From NCBI GenBank assembly GCA_035690725.1, contig DASSKF010000033.1:1-62005 (forward strand): DNA of 62,005 nt, written 5' to 3'. The translations under genes were made by a program, and so were the position numbers. The notes beneath the pieces were generated by a model, which searched no databases, was not told the origin of the DNA, and saw only the letters and a program-made list of their open reading frames with translations. The DNA comes from DASSKF01 sp035690725 (lineage in GTDB: Bacteria; Actinomycetota; Actinomycetes; Actinomycetales; Dermatophilaceae). This document shows positions 1 through 8,522 of this stretch, piece by piece; the stretch's first letter is position 1; each line of letters opens with the position of its first letter.

Positions 1-342
1 CGGGTCGACGACCCGGCCGAGGAAGTCGTCACCGACCGGCACGGACAGGACCTCGCCGGTGCGCTTGACCTCCTGGCCCTCCTCGATGCCGGCGAAGTCG
101 CCCAGCACGACGACGCCGATCTCGTCGACGTCGAGGTTCAGCGCCAGGCCGAGCGTGCCGTCCTCGAACTGCAGCAGCTCGTTGGCCATCGCCGAGGGCA
201 GGCCCTCGACGTGGGCGATGCCGTCGCCGGCGTCGGCCACGCGGCCGACCTCCTCACGGGATGCGGCCCCCGGCTCGTAGGACGAGACGAACTGGTCCAG
301 CGCGTCGCGGATCTCCTCCGGACGGATGGTGAGCTCCGTCAT
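1..342 (-). CDS. atpA: F1F0 ATP synthase subunit alpha, N-terminal part (partial)
   Basis: This is the first 114 codons of the alpha subunit of the catalytic F1 sector; the rest lies beyond the window edge. The start MTELTIRPEEIRDAL is the usual N-terminus of actinobacterial AtpA, which anchors subunit delta, and it is followed by the beta-barrel crown region. A purine-rich GAGGAGAG precedes the ATG. It follows atpH by 86 bases on the same strand and is the sixth recognisable atp gene in the order atpB-E-F-H-A. The nucleotide-binding P-loop is not in this fragment. Confidence 0.95.
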   Translation of the reverse strand, partial: MTELTIRPEEIRDALDQFVSSYEPGAASREEVGRVADAGDGIAHVEGLPSAMANELLQFEDGTLGLALNLDVDEIGVVVLGDFAGIEEGQEVKRTGEVLSVPVGDDFLGRVVDP

Positions 343-428
343 GTTTCTCTCCTCGTCTGTGGCCCGCGGTTCCCGGGCCGGAAGTGCGTGGGTGGTGCCT
401 GTTGGAGTTGTGGTGGGCGGCGCGTCGG

Positions 429-1241
429 TCAGCCGGCGAGCTGCCGGCGGGCCTCCTCGAGCCGTCGCAGGATGGTGCCGTCGACGACCTCGTCACCGAT
501 CTGGATCCGCAGTCCGCCCAGGACGTCGGGCTCGACGACCACGTTCACCTGGATCGTTCGATCGTAGATCCGCCCCAGCGCCCCGGCGAGCCGCTCACGC
601 TGGGCCGGCTCGAGCGGCCGGGCGGCGAAGACGGTGGCCGTGAGCTGCTCGCGCCGACGCGCGATCGTCGCCTGGTAGCCCTCCAGGACCCGGTCGAAGC
701 GCCGCCCCCGCGGCGCGGTGACCGCGTGCTCCACGAGGCGCACGGTCTCGGGGGTGGCACGGCCCTGCAGCAGGCGCCCGACGAGCTCGCGCTGGTGCTC
801 GCTCGGCGCCCGGCGGTCGTTCAGCGCCCGGCGCAGGTCCGGGGTGCCGGCGACCACGCGGCCGAAGCGGAACAGCTCGTCCTCGAGGGCGTCGAGCCGG
901 TTGCCCGCCTCGGCGCACGCGACCACGGCCTCGACCCCGAGGTTCTCGGTGGCGTCGGCCAGGTCGCGGTCCCGGGACCAGCGCTGGCTGACCAGCGTCT
1001 CGAGCACGTCGGCGGTGGACGAGGTGACCTGGCCCGAGAACAGCCGGGTCACCAGCTGCCGCTTGGGGGCGCCCTCACGCGAGGGGTCCACCAGGGCGCG
1101 GCGCAGGCCGGCGTTGCCGTCGATGCTCCGGGCGACCGCGAACAGCTCGTCCGCGAGCTGGTTCCAGTCGACGCCACCGTGCAGCGCCGTCGCGAGCGCG
1201 TCGCGTCCGGCGGTGGCGGCGGCGCGCGAGGAGCCCAGCAT
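429..1241 (-). CDS. atpH: F1F0 ATP synthase subunit delta
   Basis: Delta subunit of the peripheral stalk, linking the b subunits to the alpha3beta3 head. The 270-residue product has the all-helical OSCP/delta N-terminal domain and a typical conserved C-terminal section (LGGLRIQIGDEVVDGTI) that marks the family. At 270 residues it is longer than the ~180-residue enterobacterial protein, as is usual in actinobacteria. It is a separate gene, not fused to a b-type domain as in mycobacteria. Its ATG overlaps the atpF stop (TGATG), so translation is coupled. Confidence 0.95.
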   Translation of the reverse strand: MLGSSRAAATAGRDALATALHGGVDWNQLADELFAVARSIDGNAGLRRALVDPSREGAPKRQLVTRLFSGQVTSSTADVLETLVSQRWSRDRDLADATENLGVEAVVACAEAGNRLDALEDELFRFGRVVAGTPDLRRALNDRRAPSEHQRELVGRLLQGRATPETVRLVEHAVTAPRGRRFDRVLEGYQATIARRREQLTATVFAARPLEPAQRERLAGALGRIYDRTIQVNVVVEPDVLGGLRIQIGDEVVDGTILRRLEEARRQLAG

Positions 1242-1825
1242 CAGGCGTCCTGCCCGGTGCCCGACCCGACGGTCTCGGGGCGGACCTCACCGGACTCCAG
1301 CTCGGCGAGGAACCGGTCGACGATGCCCTTCTGGCGCGTCTCGTCCTCCAGCGACTCACCGACGATCCGGCTGGCGAGGTCGGTCGAGATCCGTCCCACC
1401 TCGCTGCGCAGGGAGACGATGGCCTGCTGGCGCTCGGCCTCGATCTGCTTGTGCGCGGACTCGGTGATCCGGGCCGACTCGTCCTGCGCCTGCTTGCGCA
1501 TGTCGGCGAGGATCGCCGCCCCCTGCTCCTTGGCGTCCTCGCGGATGCGGGCCGCCTCGGCGCGGGCGTCGGCCAGCTGGGCCTTGTACTCCTGCAGAGC
1601 CGCCTCGGCCTCCTGCTGGGCCTGCTCGGCCTTGTGCATCCCGCCCTGGATCGCGGCAGTGCGGTCGGCATACGCCTTCTCCAGGCGGGGCACCACCTTC
1701 TGCTTCACGATGATGTAGAAGATCGCGAAGAAGACGAAGCCGGCGATGAGCTCACCCCAGGCCGGAAGGACCACCAGCGAGTTGGGGGGCTCGGAGGCGC
1801 TGGAAACAGTGGCGAGGAAGTGCAC
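1241..1825 (-). CDS. atpF: F1F0 ATP synthase subunit b
   Basis: Peripheral-stalk subunit b, 194 residues. One membrane segment lies at about residues 26-42, followed by a long charged, Ala/Glu/Arg-rich helix (about 45-160) expected to form the right-handed stalk coiled coil. The reading frame is open further upstream into atpE, but the GTG at 1825 is preceded by AGTAGGAGA at proper spacing and gives a normal-length protein with the membrane helix near its N-terminus, so I chose it. It lies 46 bases after atpE and overlaps atpH by one base. Confidence 0.93.
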   Translation of the reverse strand: MHFLATVSSASEPPNSLVVLPAWGELIAGFVFFAIFYIIVKQKVVPRLEKAYADRTAAIQGGMHKAEQAQQEAEAALQEYKAQLADARAEAARIREDAKEQGAAILADMRKQAQDESARITESAHKQIEAERQQAIVSLRSEVGRISTDLASRIVGESLEDETRQKGIVDRFLAELESGEVRPETVGSGTGQDA

Positions 1826-1871
1826 GGGTTCTCCTACTGCATCGGTGCCGATGAGGTGGTTGTCCGAGGGC

Positions 1872-2087
1872 TCAGCCCGCGCCGCCGCTGATGAAGTAGA
1901 GGACCAGACCGAAGATGGCCAGCGCCTCGGCGAACGCGAAGCCCAGGATGGCGATGGACTGCAGCATGCCGCGAGCCTCGGGCTGGCGCGCGACACCGTT
2001 GATGTAGGCGGCGAAGATCAAGCCGATGCCGATACCGGGGCCGATGGCGGAGAGGCCGTAACCCACGATCGCGATGTTGCCTGACAC
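1872..2087 (-). CDS. atpE: F1F0 ATP synthase subunit c (proteolipid)
   Basis: Ring subunit c, 71 residues, two membrane helices joined by the polar loop R34-Q35-P36 that contacts gamma/epsilon. The proton-carrying carboxylate is Glu54 in the second helix (FAEALAIF), so the ring is expected to be proton-coupled; I see no sodium-binding Gln/Ser pattern. The start is a GTG at 2087 within a longer open frame; it gives the standard proteolipid length. It sits between atpB and atpF as in other bacteria. Confidence 0.95.
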   Translation of the reverse strand: MSGNIAIVGYGLSAIGPGIGIGLIFAAYINGVARQPEARGMLQSIAILGFAFAEALAIFGLVLYFISGGAG

Positions 2088-2227
2088 GTTCGTCTCTCTT
2101 TCGTTCGTTGATCCTCCTCCCCGGCCGGACCGGGGAGGGCTCTCCAGGGTGGACAGCTGTTGTGGTGTGGCTATGAAGTTGTGGGACCTGCGCTCGGCTC
2201 CGGGCGGTCGGCCCGAGCCGGGTCGGC

Positions 2228-3037
2228 TCAGTGCTCGTCGGCCAGCGCCGTGGCGATGTAGGAGGCGGCGAGCAGGGTGAAGATGTAGGCCTGCACGACC
2301 TCGATCAGCGCCTCGAACGCCGTCATGACGAAGGCGAGGACGAAGGTCGGCACGGAGACCACCTTCAGGAAGACGTCGCCGTGCAGCAGCATGTACTCGC
2401 CGCCGAGGATGAAGACGAGCAGCAGCATGTGGCCGGCGAGCATGTTGCCGAACAGTCGCATGCACAGGGTCAACGGCCGGGTCACGAAGAAGGAGAACGT
2501 CTCGAGGACCATCACGACCGGCACGATCCACCCGGGCAGTCCGCTCGGCACGAACGACTTGAAGTAGCCGGTGAACCCGTGCTTCCTGAAGCCCAGGTAG
2601 TGGTAGATCACGTAGACGATGACGGTGAGCGCCATCGGGAAGGCGATCCGCCCGAAGGTCGGGAACTGGAAGAACGGGATGATCCCGTACAGGTTGTTCA
2701 GCACGAGGACCGCGAACATCGCGAACAGGAACGGCACGAACCGCAGGAAGTCGCGGCTGCCGATCATGTCCCGGGCGAGGTCGTTGCGGATGAAGCCGTA
2801 GAGACCCTCGGTCAGCCACTGACCCTTGCTGGGGACGACCGCGGCCTTGCGGGTCGTCGCGACGAACCACCACGACAGGACGGCCACCGAGATGATGAAG
2901 ATCAGGATCGGCCGGGTGAAGGCGAGCTGACCGCTGCCGATGAGGGGCTGCCAGAACTCGTCGGTGGTGGGCGGCGTGAAGCCTCCGCCATCACTGGAGG
3001 CCAGCGCCCCACTCGCAGCGAGCAGGTGGATGCTCAC
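2228..3037 (-). CDS. atpB: F1F0 ATP synthase subunit a
   Basis: Membrane subunit a, 269 residues with five to six hydrophobic helices, forming the proton half-channels against the c ring. The essential arginine is Arg194 in the signature MRLFGNMLAGH; the last helix carries EALIEVVQAYIFTLL, also typical. A 140-base gap to atpE follows and a 109-base gap to the small AtpZ-like gene precedes it. This is the first structural gene of the F0 sector in the operon. Confidence 0.96.
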   Translation of the reverse strand: MSIHLLAASGALASSDGGGFTPPTTDEFWQPLIGSGQLAFTRPILIFIISVAVLSWWFVATTRKAAVVPSKGQWLTEGLYGFIRNDLARDMIGSRDFLRFVPFLFAMFAVLVLNNLYGIIPFFQFPTFGRIAFPMALTVIVYVIYHYLGFRKHGFTGYFKSFVPSGLPGWIVPVVMVLETFSFFVTRPLTLCMRLFGNMLAGHMLLLVFILGGEYMLLHGDVFLKVVSVPTFVLAFVMTAFEALIEVVQAYIFTLLAASYIATALADEH

Positions 3038-3146
3038 AGTCTCTCCTCGGTCATCGGCAGCGGACAGGTGGAGGTCGGGGTTTCCGTGGCGGCGGACGCC
3101 ACGACGAGACCTCGGGGCAGTCGGTGCCCGGCACCCGGCCGCGAGG

Positions 3147-3428
3147 TCAGTGAGTACCGTACCGGAACCACAGGAGGTACAGCGAAAGCGCCATCCCGCC
3201 GATGATCCCGAGGGGCAGGAAGACGGACAGGTGCAGGAAGTGGTCGAGCAGCCAGCCGATCCCCCCGAACACGATCGGCCCGGAGATCACCGAGGCCATC
3301 GCGTCCCACTCCGGGCTCTTCTGCATGCCGGGGTGCCCCGCGTCGGGGTCCGGCGGCCCCTGGGGCTTCCGGGAGGCGTCCGGACGCTCCTCGGGCTCCT
3401 CGGCAGCGCCGTGCTCGCGGTCCACCAT
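3147..3428 (-). CDS. AtpZ/AtpI-family small membrane protein
   Basis: A 93-residue protein with a charged, Pro/Glu-rich first half and two membrane helices in the second half (about 46-62 and 70-87) separated by a short hairpin. Size, topology and position directly before atpB match the AtpZ/AtpI helper group linked to c-ring assembly and Mg2+/Ca2+ handling. I see no catalytic motif. It follows the next upstream gene by 21 bases, so the two are probably cotranscribed with atpBEFHA. Confidence 0.75.
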   Translation of the reverse strand: MVDREHGAAEEPEERPDASRKPQGPPDPDAGHPGMQKSPEWDAMASVISGPIVFGGIGWLLDHFLHLSVFLPLGIIGGMALSLYLLWFRYGTH

Positions 3429-3449
3429 CTCGTCCTCGCAGCTGCGCCG

Positions 3450-3926
3450 TCACCGGGCACCACCCTCGTCGGTGGGCACGGACGGCGCCGGGTCGTCATA
3501 CACGGGTTGGCGCATGCGCAGGTAGGCCCTCGCCTGGAAGACCTGCCACACGATCGTGGCGACGAACACCGCGATCCCGCAAGCCCAGGCGTCCAGCCAC
3601 GCCACCTGGCGCAGCACGATCACCACGAGCGCGAGGAAGATGAGCTGGCCGAGGTAGACGGCCATCGCCCCGGCGAACGCCGCCACCGGGTTCTGCTCGA
3701 CGATGTGGCCGATCACCTTCAGGCCGGCGCTGAAGAACGCGACGGCGATGGCGACGCCGATCACGGCGGCCCCGGCGCCCGCTCCCCCGCGCACCAGGCC
3801 GAGGACGAGCACCGTGAGTGCGCCCGCGACGAGGGTCGGGACCAGGGCACCCCGCAGCATCACGGCGAAGGGCGCGCTCGCCGGCGGTCGCGCTGCCGAT
3901 GGGGGGGAGTCCATGTCCGCACTCAC
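3450..3926 (-). CDS. AtpI-like four-helix membrane protein
   Basis: A 158-residue membrane protein with four hydrophobic segments and an alanine-rich composition, first gene of the atp operon. Its topology resembles the ATP synthase protein I group found at the head of many atp operons, where it assists c-ring assembly; sequence identity cannot be judged here. A GTG at 3926 gives the longest product; an in-frame ATG at 3914 is an alternative and neither has a strong ribosome-binding site. A Crp-type palindrome lies about 77 bp upstream. Confidence 0.65.
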   Translation of the reverse strand: MSADMDSPPSAARPPASAPFAVMLRGALVPTLVAGALTVLVLGLVRGGAGAGAAVIGVAIAVAFFSAGLKVIGHIVEQNPVAAFAGAMAVYLGQLIFLALVVIVLRQVAWLDAWACGIAVFVATIVWQVFQARAYLRMRQPVYDDPAPSVPTDEGGAR

Positions 3927-3991
3927 GATCTGCGCCCGTGCGGGGCGCGGTCGTCAACGACTGTCGTGTGGTGGATTCTCGTTCGTTCGAA

Positions 3992-4015
3992 CGCTTGTGA
4001 ATGCTATCACAAGCG
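3992..4015. promoter_or_regulatory. Crp/GlxR-type binding site before the atp operon
   Basis: The sequence CGCTTGTGA-N6-TCACAAGCG is a perfect 9-bp inverted repeat containing TGTGA-N6-TCACA, the consensus of the Crp/GlxR family of cAMP-responsive regulators. It is centred about 77 bp upstream of the first atp-operon gene and overlaps the stop codon of the wecA-like gene. GlxR is known to control respiration and ATP synthase genes in corynebacteria, so control of atp here is a reasonable inference. The same palindrome could also act as a weak wecA terminator hairpin. Confidence 0.65.
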
Positions 4016-5110
4016 CCCCGCGCGGCTCCATCGCGGCAGCCCCCAGGTGAGCAGCAGCGCCACCGCCGCGGCACCGAGGATGACGCCGAGGGCCACCCAG
4101 AACTCGACGAAGGCGAAGGAGACCGCCCCGAGCGCGACGATCGCCGACCACAGATAGAGCAGCAGCACCGCACCCCGGTGCCCGTGCCCGAGCTGGAGCA
4201 TCCGGTGGTGCAGGTGGTGGGCGTCCGGCGTCCATGGGGCCTGCCCGCGGCGGATCCGTCGGGTCACCGCCAGCAGCACGTCCAGCAGCGGCACGGTCAG
4301 GATGGCGAGCGGGAGCACCAGCGGCAGCAGGTAGGCCGCGGCGAGCGAGGTCCCGCTCAGGTTCGAGGAGGGGTCGATGCTGCCGGTCATCGAGATCGTG
4401 GCCGCCGCGAGGAGCAGCCCCAGCAGCAGCGCCCCCGCGTCACCCATGAACAGCCGGGCCGGGTGGAAGTTGTGCGGCAGGAAGCCGACACAGATCCCGA
4501 CGATCGCGGCGGTGAGGAACGTGGCCGAGGAGAACACGTTCGGGGGGTCGTAGCTGCGCGAGATGAGGTAGGACCAGGCGAAGAACGCCAGCGCCGCGAT
4601 GCCGACCATCCCGGCGGCCAGGCCGTCCAGGCCGTCGACGAAGTTCACCGCGTTGGTCGAGATGACCACGATGACGATCGTCAGCGGCACGAGCACCTGG
4701 GTGGGCAGCACGGTGTAGCCGCCGATCGGCAGCGACAGCAGCTGCACCCCGCCGAAGGCCATGATCCCGGCCGCGATCATCTGCCCGGCCAGCTTGGTGA
4801 GCCAGTCCAGCCCGTGCAGGTCGTCGATCGCCCCCAGGGCGCAGATGATCGTCGCGCCGGCCAGCACGGCGACCAGCTGGTCGTTCTCGAACAGCTGGGA
4901 CAGGTACGGCAGCCGGGACGCGGCCACGAGGGCCGCCGCGAATCCCAGCAGCATCGCCACCCCGCCCATCCGCGGGATCGGCACCGCGTGCACGTCCCGC
5001 TCCCGCACCGGTGTGAAGGCGCCGGTGCGCACGGCGAGCCACCGCACCAGGGGGGTGGCGGCATACGTCATGGCGGCCGCCACGACGAAGACGAGGACGT
5101 ACTCGCGCAC
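4007..5110 (-). CDS. MraY/WecA-family polyprenyl-phosphate sugar-1-phosphate transferase
   Basis: A 367-residue polytopic membrane enzyme (about ten helices) that transfers a sugar-1-phosphate from a UDP-sugar to polyprenyl phosphate, starting cell-wall or surface glycan synthesis. Visible hallmarks are the DD pair (GAIDDLHG), NAVNFVDGLDGLAAG, the magnesium-binding GDAGALLLG and the HHLHHR motif. The last favours the WecA/TagO group (GlcNAc-1-P transfer) over MraY. In actinobacteria this gene commonly sits just before atp genes and is assigned to arabinogalactan-type linker or teichoic acid synthesis; the exact acceptor pathway is not shown here. Confidence 0.88.
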   Translation of the reverse strand: MREYVLVFVVAAAMTYAATPLVRWLAVRTGAFTPVRERDVHAVPIPRMGGVAMLLGFAAALVAASRLPYLSQLFENDQLVAVLAGATIICALGAIDDLHGLDWLTKLAGQMIAAGIMAFGGVQLLSLPIGGYTVLPTQVLVPLTIVIVVISTNAVNFVDGLDGLAAGMVGIAALAFFAWSYLISRSYDPPNVFSSATFLTAAIVGICVGFLPHNFHPARLFMGDAGALLLGLLLAAATISMTGSIDPSSNLSGTSLAAAYLLPLVLPLAILTVPLLDVLLAVTRRIRRGQAPWTPDAHHLHHRMLQLGHGHRGAVLLLYLWSAIVALGAVSFAFVEFWVALGVILGAAAVALLLTWGLPRWSRAGRL

Positions 5111-5128
5111 AGGTGGGCCTCGGGTGCC

Positions 5129-5145
5129 GGGGGACGTTGTCCCCC
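5129..5145 (-). terminator. Hairpin after the DUF72 gene
   Basis: A GGGGGAC-GTT-GTCCCCC hairpin (7-bp stem, 3-base loop) lies between the end of the DUF72 gene and the start of the wecA-like gene. No T-run follows, so it would be a GC-only type terminator. Confidence 0.4.
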
Positions 5146-5198
5146 CGAGGGTATGCCGACCGCCCGCGTCCTCGTCGCAGCGGCGCGTCCCACGAGTG

Positions 5199-6056
5199 CT
5201 ACGGCTGGGCCGGCCCCTCGAGGCCGAGCCGGTCCATCAGGGCGAGCGCGTCGAACGGTGCGCGGACCTTGACGTCGTTGTCGAAGTAGACGAGGACGTC
5301 GTGGCCGGCGTCGGCCCACCCCCGGCAGCGGGCGGCCCAGTGGTCGAGCGCCTCGGGGGTGTAGCCGCTCACGTACAGCTCCTCGGCACCGTGCAGCCGC
5401 ACATGGACGAAGTCGGAGGTGACCTCCTCCAGCAGCGGCCACCGCCCGGCGGTGTCGGCGACGACCAGGCCGATGTCCTGCCGGCGCAGCAGCTCGACGA
5501 CGGCGGGGTCGGCGTAGCTCGGGTGCCGCACCTCGAGCGAGTGGCGGATCGGGGCGTCGAGCGGCGCGGAGGTCAGTGCCCGGTCGTCGGGGACCTTGGC
5601 GTCGTGCCGGGACGCGAGCGCGGCGGCCGCGGTCGTGGTGCGCGGAAGCAGGTCGAAGAACGCGGCGAGCCGGCCCGGGTCGGCGGCGAGCACGGGCGGC
5701 AGCTGCCACAGCACCGGGCCCAGCTTCGGGCCGAGTGCGAGCACGCCGGAGGCGAAGAAGTTCGCCAGCGCCGTCTCGACCCCGGCGAGCTTGAGCATGT
5801 GCGTGATGTAGCGCCCGCCCTTGACGGCGAAGACGAAGTCCTCGGGGGTCTCGGCCGCCCAGCGGGCGTAGCTGCTCGGCCGCTGGAGCGAGTAGAAGGA
5901 GCCGTTGAGTTCGACGCTGCCCAGGAGCGACGCGGCATACTCCAGCTCCCGGCGCTGGGGCAGCCCCGGCGGGTAGAACGTGCCACGCCAGCGCGGGTAG
6001 CGCCAGCCCGAGATGCCGACGCGGATGCGGCCGCGGGGCAACTCAGGCCGACCCAC
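5199..6056 (-). CDS. DUF72 (YecE-like) TIM-barrel protein
   Basis: A 285-residue DUF72 protein. Family features visible are GISGWRYPRWRGTFYPPG at the N-terminus, VELNGSFYSLQRPSSYARW, FVFAVKGGRYITH, the central EVRHPSY and the C-terminal VYFDND. The family adopts a TIM-barrel fold; its biochemical function remains unsettled. The start overlaps the end of the tsaC-type gene by 14 bases, so the two are probably cotranscribed from the tsaC promoter. Confidence 0.9.
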   Translation of the reverse strand: MGRPELPRGRIRVGISGWRYPRWRGTFYPPGLPQRRELEYAASLLGSVELNGSFYSLQRPSSYARWAAETPEDFVFAVKGGRYITHMLKLAGVETALANFFASGVLALGPKLGPVLWQLPPVLAADPGRLAAFFDLLPRTTTAAAALASRHDAKVPDDRALTSAPLDAPIRHSLEVRHPSYADPAVVELLRRQDIGLVVADTAGRWPLLEEVTSDFVHVRLHGAEELYVSGYTPEALDHWAARCRGWADAGHDVLVYFDNDVKVRAPFDALALMDRLGLEGPAQP

Positions 6057-6774
6057 GCTCCGGGTCCCCGGCGGTGTCCTCGGAGGGGATGTCCCGCTCC
6101 GGGTCCGCCGCGGTGCCGTCGCCCTCGACTCCCTCCAGTCGCGTGTCGCCCAGCACCTCCTGCAGGGCCTGCGCGGACAGCGCGCCCAGCCTCAGGACGG
6201 TCGGCACGTCGCCGGTGCAGTCGAGGATCGTGGACGCCTCTCCCCCGGCGGACGGGCCGCCGTCGAGGTAGACCTCGACCGCGGAGCCGAGCTGCACGGC
6301 GGCCTCGGTGACCGTGGTGGCCGCCGGCTGGCCGTGCCGGTTGGCCGAGGTGACCGCCATCGGGCCGACCTCGTCGAGCAGCGCGAGCGCCGTCTCCTCC
6401 CGGGGCATCCGGACCGCGACGGTGCCGTTGGTCTCGCCGAGGTCCCAGATGAGCGAGGGCTGCGCGTGCAGCACGAGGGTGAGCGGCCCCGGCCAGAACG
6501 CCTCGATCAGGTCCCGCGCGTAGTCGGGCACCCGGGTCGCGAGCCCGTCGACGGTGCGCGGGCCGGGCACGAGCACCGGGGGCGGCATGTCGCGGCCGCG
6601 CCCCTTGGCCTCGAGCACCGCGGCCACCGCGTCGGCGTCGAACGCGTCGGCCCCGATGCCGTAGACGGTGTCGGTCGGCAGCACCACCAGCCCGCCGTCC
6701 CGCACCGTCTCCGCCGCCTGCTTGACGCCTGCCGCCCGTGCTTCCTCGGTCGTGCAGTCCACCACGCCGCTCAT
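6043..6774 (-). CDS. Threonylcarbamoyl-AMP synthase (Sua5/YwlC/TsaC)
   Basis: Makes L-threonylcarbamoyl-AMP from threonine, bicarbonate and ATP, the first step of the t6A37 modification of ANN-decoding tRNAs. The YrdC fold is shown by LPTDTVYGIG, EAKGRG, FWPGPLTLVL, GTVAVRMPR and the signature TSANRHGQP. The 243 residues include a short acidic C-terminal tail but no full Sua5 domain. A GAGGAGG precedes the ATG. In actinobacteria this gene often follows prmC; here prmC is close by but separated by the plus-strand pentapeptide gene, which has been inserted or rearranged between them. Confidence 0.92.
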   Translation of the reverse strand: MSGVVDCTTEEARAAGVKQAAETVRDGGLVVLPTDTVYGIGADAFDADAVAAVLEAKGRGRDMPPPVLVPGPRTVDGLATRVPDYARDLIEAFWPGPLTLVLHAQPSLIWDLGETNGTVAVRMPREETALALLDEVGPMAVTSANRHGQPAATTVTEAAVQLGSAVEVYLDGGPSAGGEASTILDCTGDVPTVLRLGALSAQALQEVLGDTRLEGVEGDGTAADPERDIPSEDTAGDPERGSA

Positions 6775-6881
6775 CGGCTCCTCCTCGATGTCACCCCCGA
6801 AGTCTCCCCCACCGTGGTCGCCGAAGCCTCCACCACCCGGTCAACGGACCACGTCGGTCGACCGTGCCACGATCGACCCCG

Positions 6882-7565
6882 ATGAGCGAGCTGACCGGCC
6901 TGGACCTGACCGGCACGACGCTGCGCGAGCGCGACGACGTCGGCGCCGGGCCGCACCGGCTGGTCGGGTGCGACCTGTCCGGGGCCGACCTGCGCGAGCT
7001 GGACCTCGGCGGGTGGCAGTTCGTGGGGTGCACCCTCGACGACGCGCGACTGCACCGGGTGACGGCCGACGAGGCGAGCTGGACCGGGGGCAGCGCCCGG
7101 CGCGCGCAGTTCGTCGACGCCGACCTCACCTCGGCGCGGTTCGACGACGTGGACGGCAGCGACGCCCGGTTCACCGGGTCGCTGACGACGGGGGCGGTGT
7201 TCGAGGGCTGCCGGCTGATGGGCGCCGGCTTCGCGCGCACCCGTGGGCTCGGCACGCAGTTCCTCCGCTGCAACCTGTATGCCGCGGACCTCACCGGAGT
7301 GGTCCTCGCCGGGGTGCCGCTGACCGGGCTGCGGCTCACCGAGGCGGTGCTGCGCGGCGCCGACCTGCACGGCAGCGACCTGTCCGGCGCCGAGCTGCTG
7401 CACGCCGACCTGTTCGACGCGGACCTCACCGGCGCGGACCTGCGCGGGGCCGACCTCGGCGAGCTCGACCTGGACGGCCTGCGGGCACTCAGGGGCGCCG
7501 TCATCACCCCGGCCCAGGCGTGCCGGCTCGTCGAAGGGCTGACCGGTGTAACCGTCGTGGAGTAG
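6882..7565 (+). CDS. Pentapeptide-repeat protein
   Basis: A 227-residue protein built of A(D/N)LXX-type pentapeptides from about residue 30 to 205, with cores such as SGADLRELDL, SGAELLHADLFDADLTGADLRGADL. Such proteins fold as a right-handed quadrilateral beta-helix; some (Qnr, MfpA, McbG) mimic DNA and protect gyrase, but most have unknown roles and nothing here shows gyrase binding. The central part (residues 70-120) has less regular repeats. It is a monocistronic gene divergent from the tsaC-type gene and convergent with prmC. Confidence 0.85.
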   Translation: MSELTGLDLTGTTLRERDDVGAGPHRLVGCDLSGADLRELDLGGWQFVGCTLDDARLHRVTADEASWTGGSARRAQFVDADLTSARFDDVDGSDARFTGSLTTGAVFEGCRLMGAGFARTRGLGTQFLRCNLYAADLTGVVLAGVPLTGLRLTEAVLRGADLHGSDLSGAELLHADLFDADLTGADLRGADLGELDLDGLRALRGAVITPAQACRLVEGLTGVTVVE

Positions 7566-7661
7566 CTCAGCCGTAGGGCCCCGAGCCGGACGGCCCGAGG
7601 TTGTTCAGTCGTCCCCGCCGGGGCACCAGCGGCGGTCCGAACGTCCAGGGGCAGACGCGGC

Positions 7662-8522
7662 TCAGCGGGGCGCCCGGGCGGCGGTCACCACCCGGGGACG
7701 GCCGGTCAGGTCCTCGTGGTCGCCGACCTCCTGCCACACCCCCGCCCGGCGCAGCGCCTGCGGCAGCCACTCGCCCTGCACGTCGGCGTGCTCCATCACG
7801 AGCACCCCGCCGTCGCGCAGCAGCTCGGCCGCCCGGGCGGCGAGCGCCAGGGGCACGGCCAACCCGTCGACGCTGCCGCCGTAGAGCGCCAGCTCGGGGT
7901 CGTGGTCGCGCACCTCGGGATCGTTCGGGACCATGCCCTCGGGGATGTAGGGCGGGTTGCACACCACGACGTCGACCCCCCCGACCAGCTCGGGGAAGGC
8001 GGTGGCGGCGTCCCCGAGCCGCAGGTCCACGTGCAGGCCGGTCCGGTCCCGGTTGCGGACCGCCCACGCGTGGGCCTCCGGCGACAGCTCGACGGCGTGG
8101 ACGTCCGCCAGGGGCGCCTCGTCCCGCACGCTCAGCGCGATCGCGCCCGACCCGGTGCACAGGTCCACGACCACCGGCCGTGCCACCTCCCGGGCGGCGG
8201 TGATCGCCAGCTCGGCCGTCAGCTCGGTCTCCGGCCTCGGGACGAACACCCCGGGTCCGACGGCCAGGTCGAGCCGGCGGAAGCCGGCACTGCCGGTCAG
8301 GTGCTGCAGCGGCACCCGGCGGGCCCGCTCGGCGACCAGCTCGTCGAACCGCTCCCACCCCTCCGGCACCGGGTCACCGAGGACCATCCGCCGCTGCAGC
8401 TCGCCGTGGTCCCACCCGGCGACGTGGGCCGCGAGGGCCACCGCGTCACTCTCCGGGCTGGGCACGTCGTGCTCGGCGAGCAGCTGCGCCGCCAGCCGGA
8501 CCGCGTCGGACAGCCGGGTCAC
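7662..8522 (-). CDS. prmC: Release factor glutamine methyltransferase
   Basis: N5-methylates the glutamine of the GGQ motif of peptide release factors. The 286 residues have the helical N-terminal substrate domain, a Rossmann SAM-binding loop (VVDLCTGSGAIALSV) and the catalytic NPPYIPEG. The ATG overlaps the prfA stop by four bases, so enzyme and substrate are translationally coupled, the common bacterial arrangement. The 96-base gap beyond its stop contains no gene. Confidence 0.95.
   Translation of the reverse strand: MTRLSDAVRLAAQLLAEHDVPSPESDAVALAAHVAGWDHGELQRRMVLGDPVPEGWERFDELVAERARRVPLQHLTGSAGFRRLDLAVGPGVFVPRPETELTAELAITAAREVARPVVVDLCTGSGAIALSVRDEAPLADVHAVELSPEAHAWAVRNRDRTGLHVDLRLGDAATAFPELVGGVDVVVCNPPYIPEGMVPNDPEVRDHDPELALYGGSVDGLAVPLALAARAAELLRDGGVLVMEHADVQGEWLPQALRRAGVWQEVGDHEDLTGRPRVVTAARAPR

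Noticed and set aside
384..1718. Plus-strand open frame opposite atpH-atpF
   Set aside because: Antisense shadow of the atp genes with no recognisable domain.
6882..7565. Qnr/MfpA-type gyrase protection protein
   Set aside because: Pentapeptide repeats alone do not show gyrase mimicry, and no dimerisation or loop features were recognised.
7594..7601. Isolated CCCGAGGT core between the pentapeptide gene and prmC
   Set aside because: Only one core, no 20-bp partner; chance is enough at this base composition.
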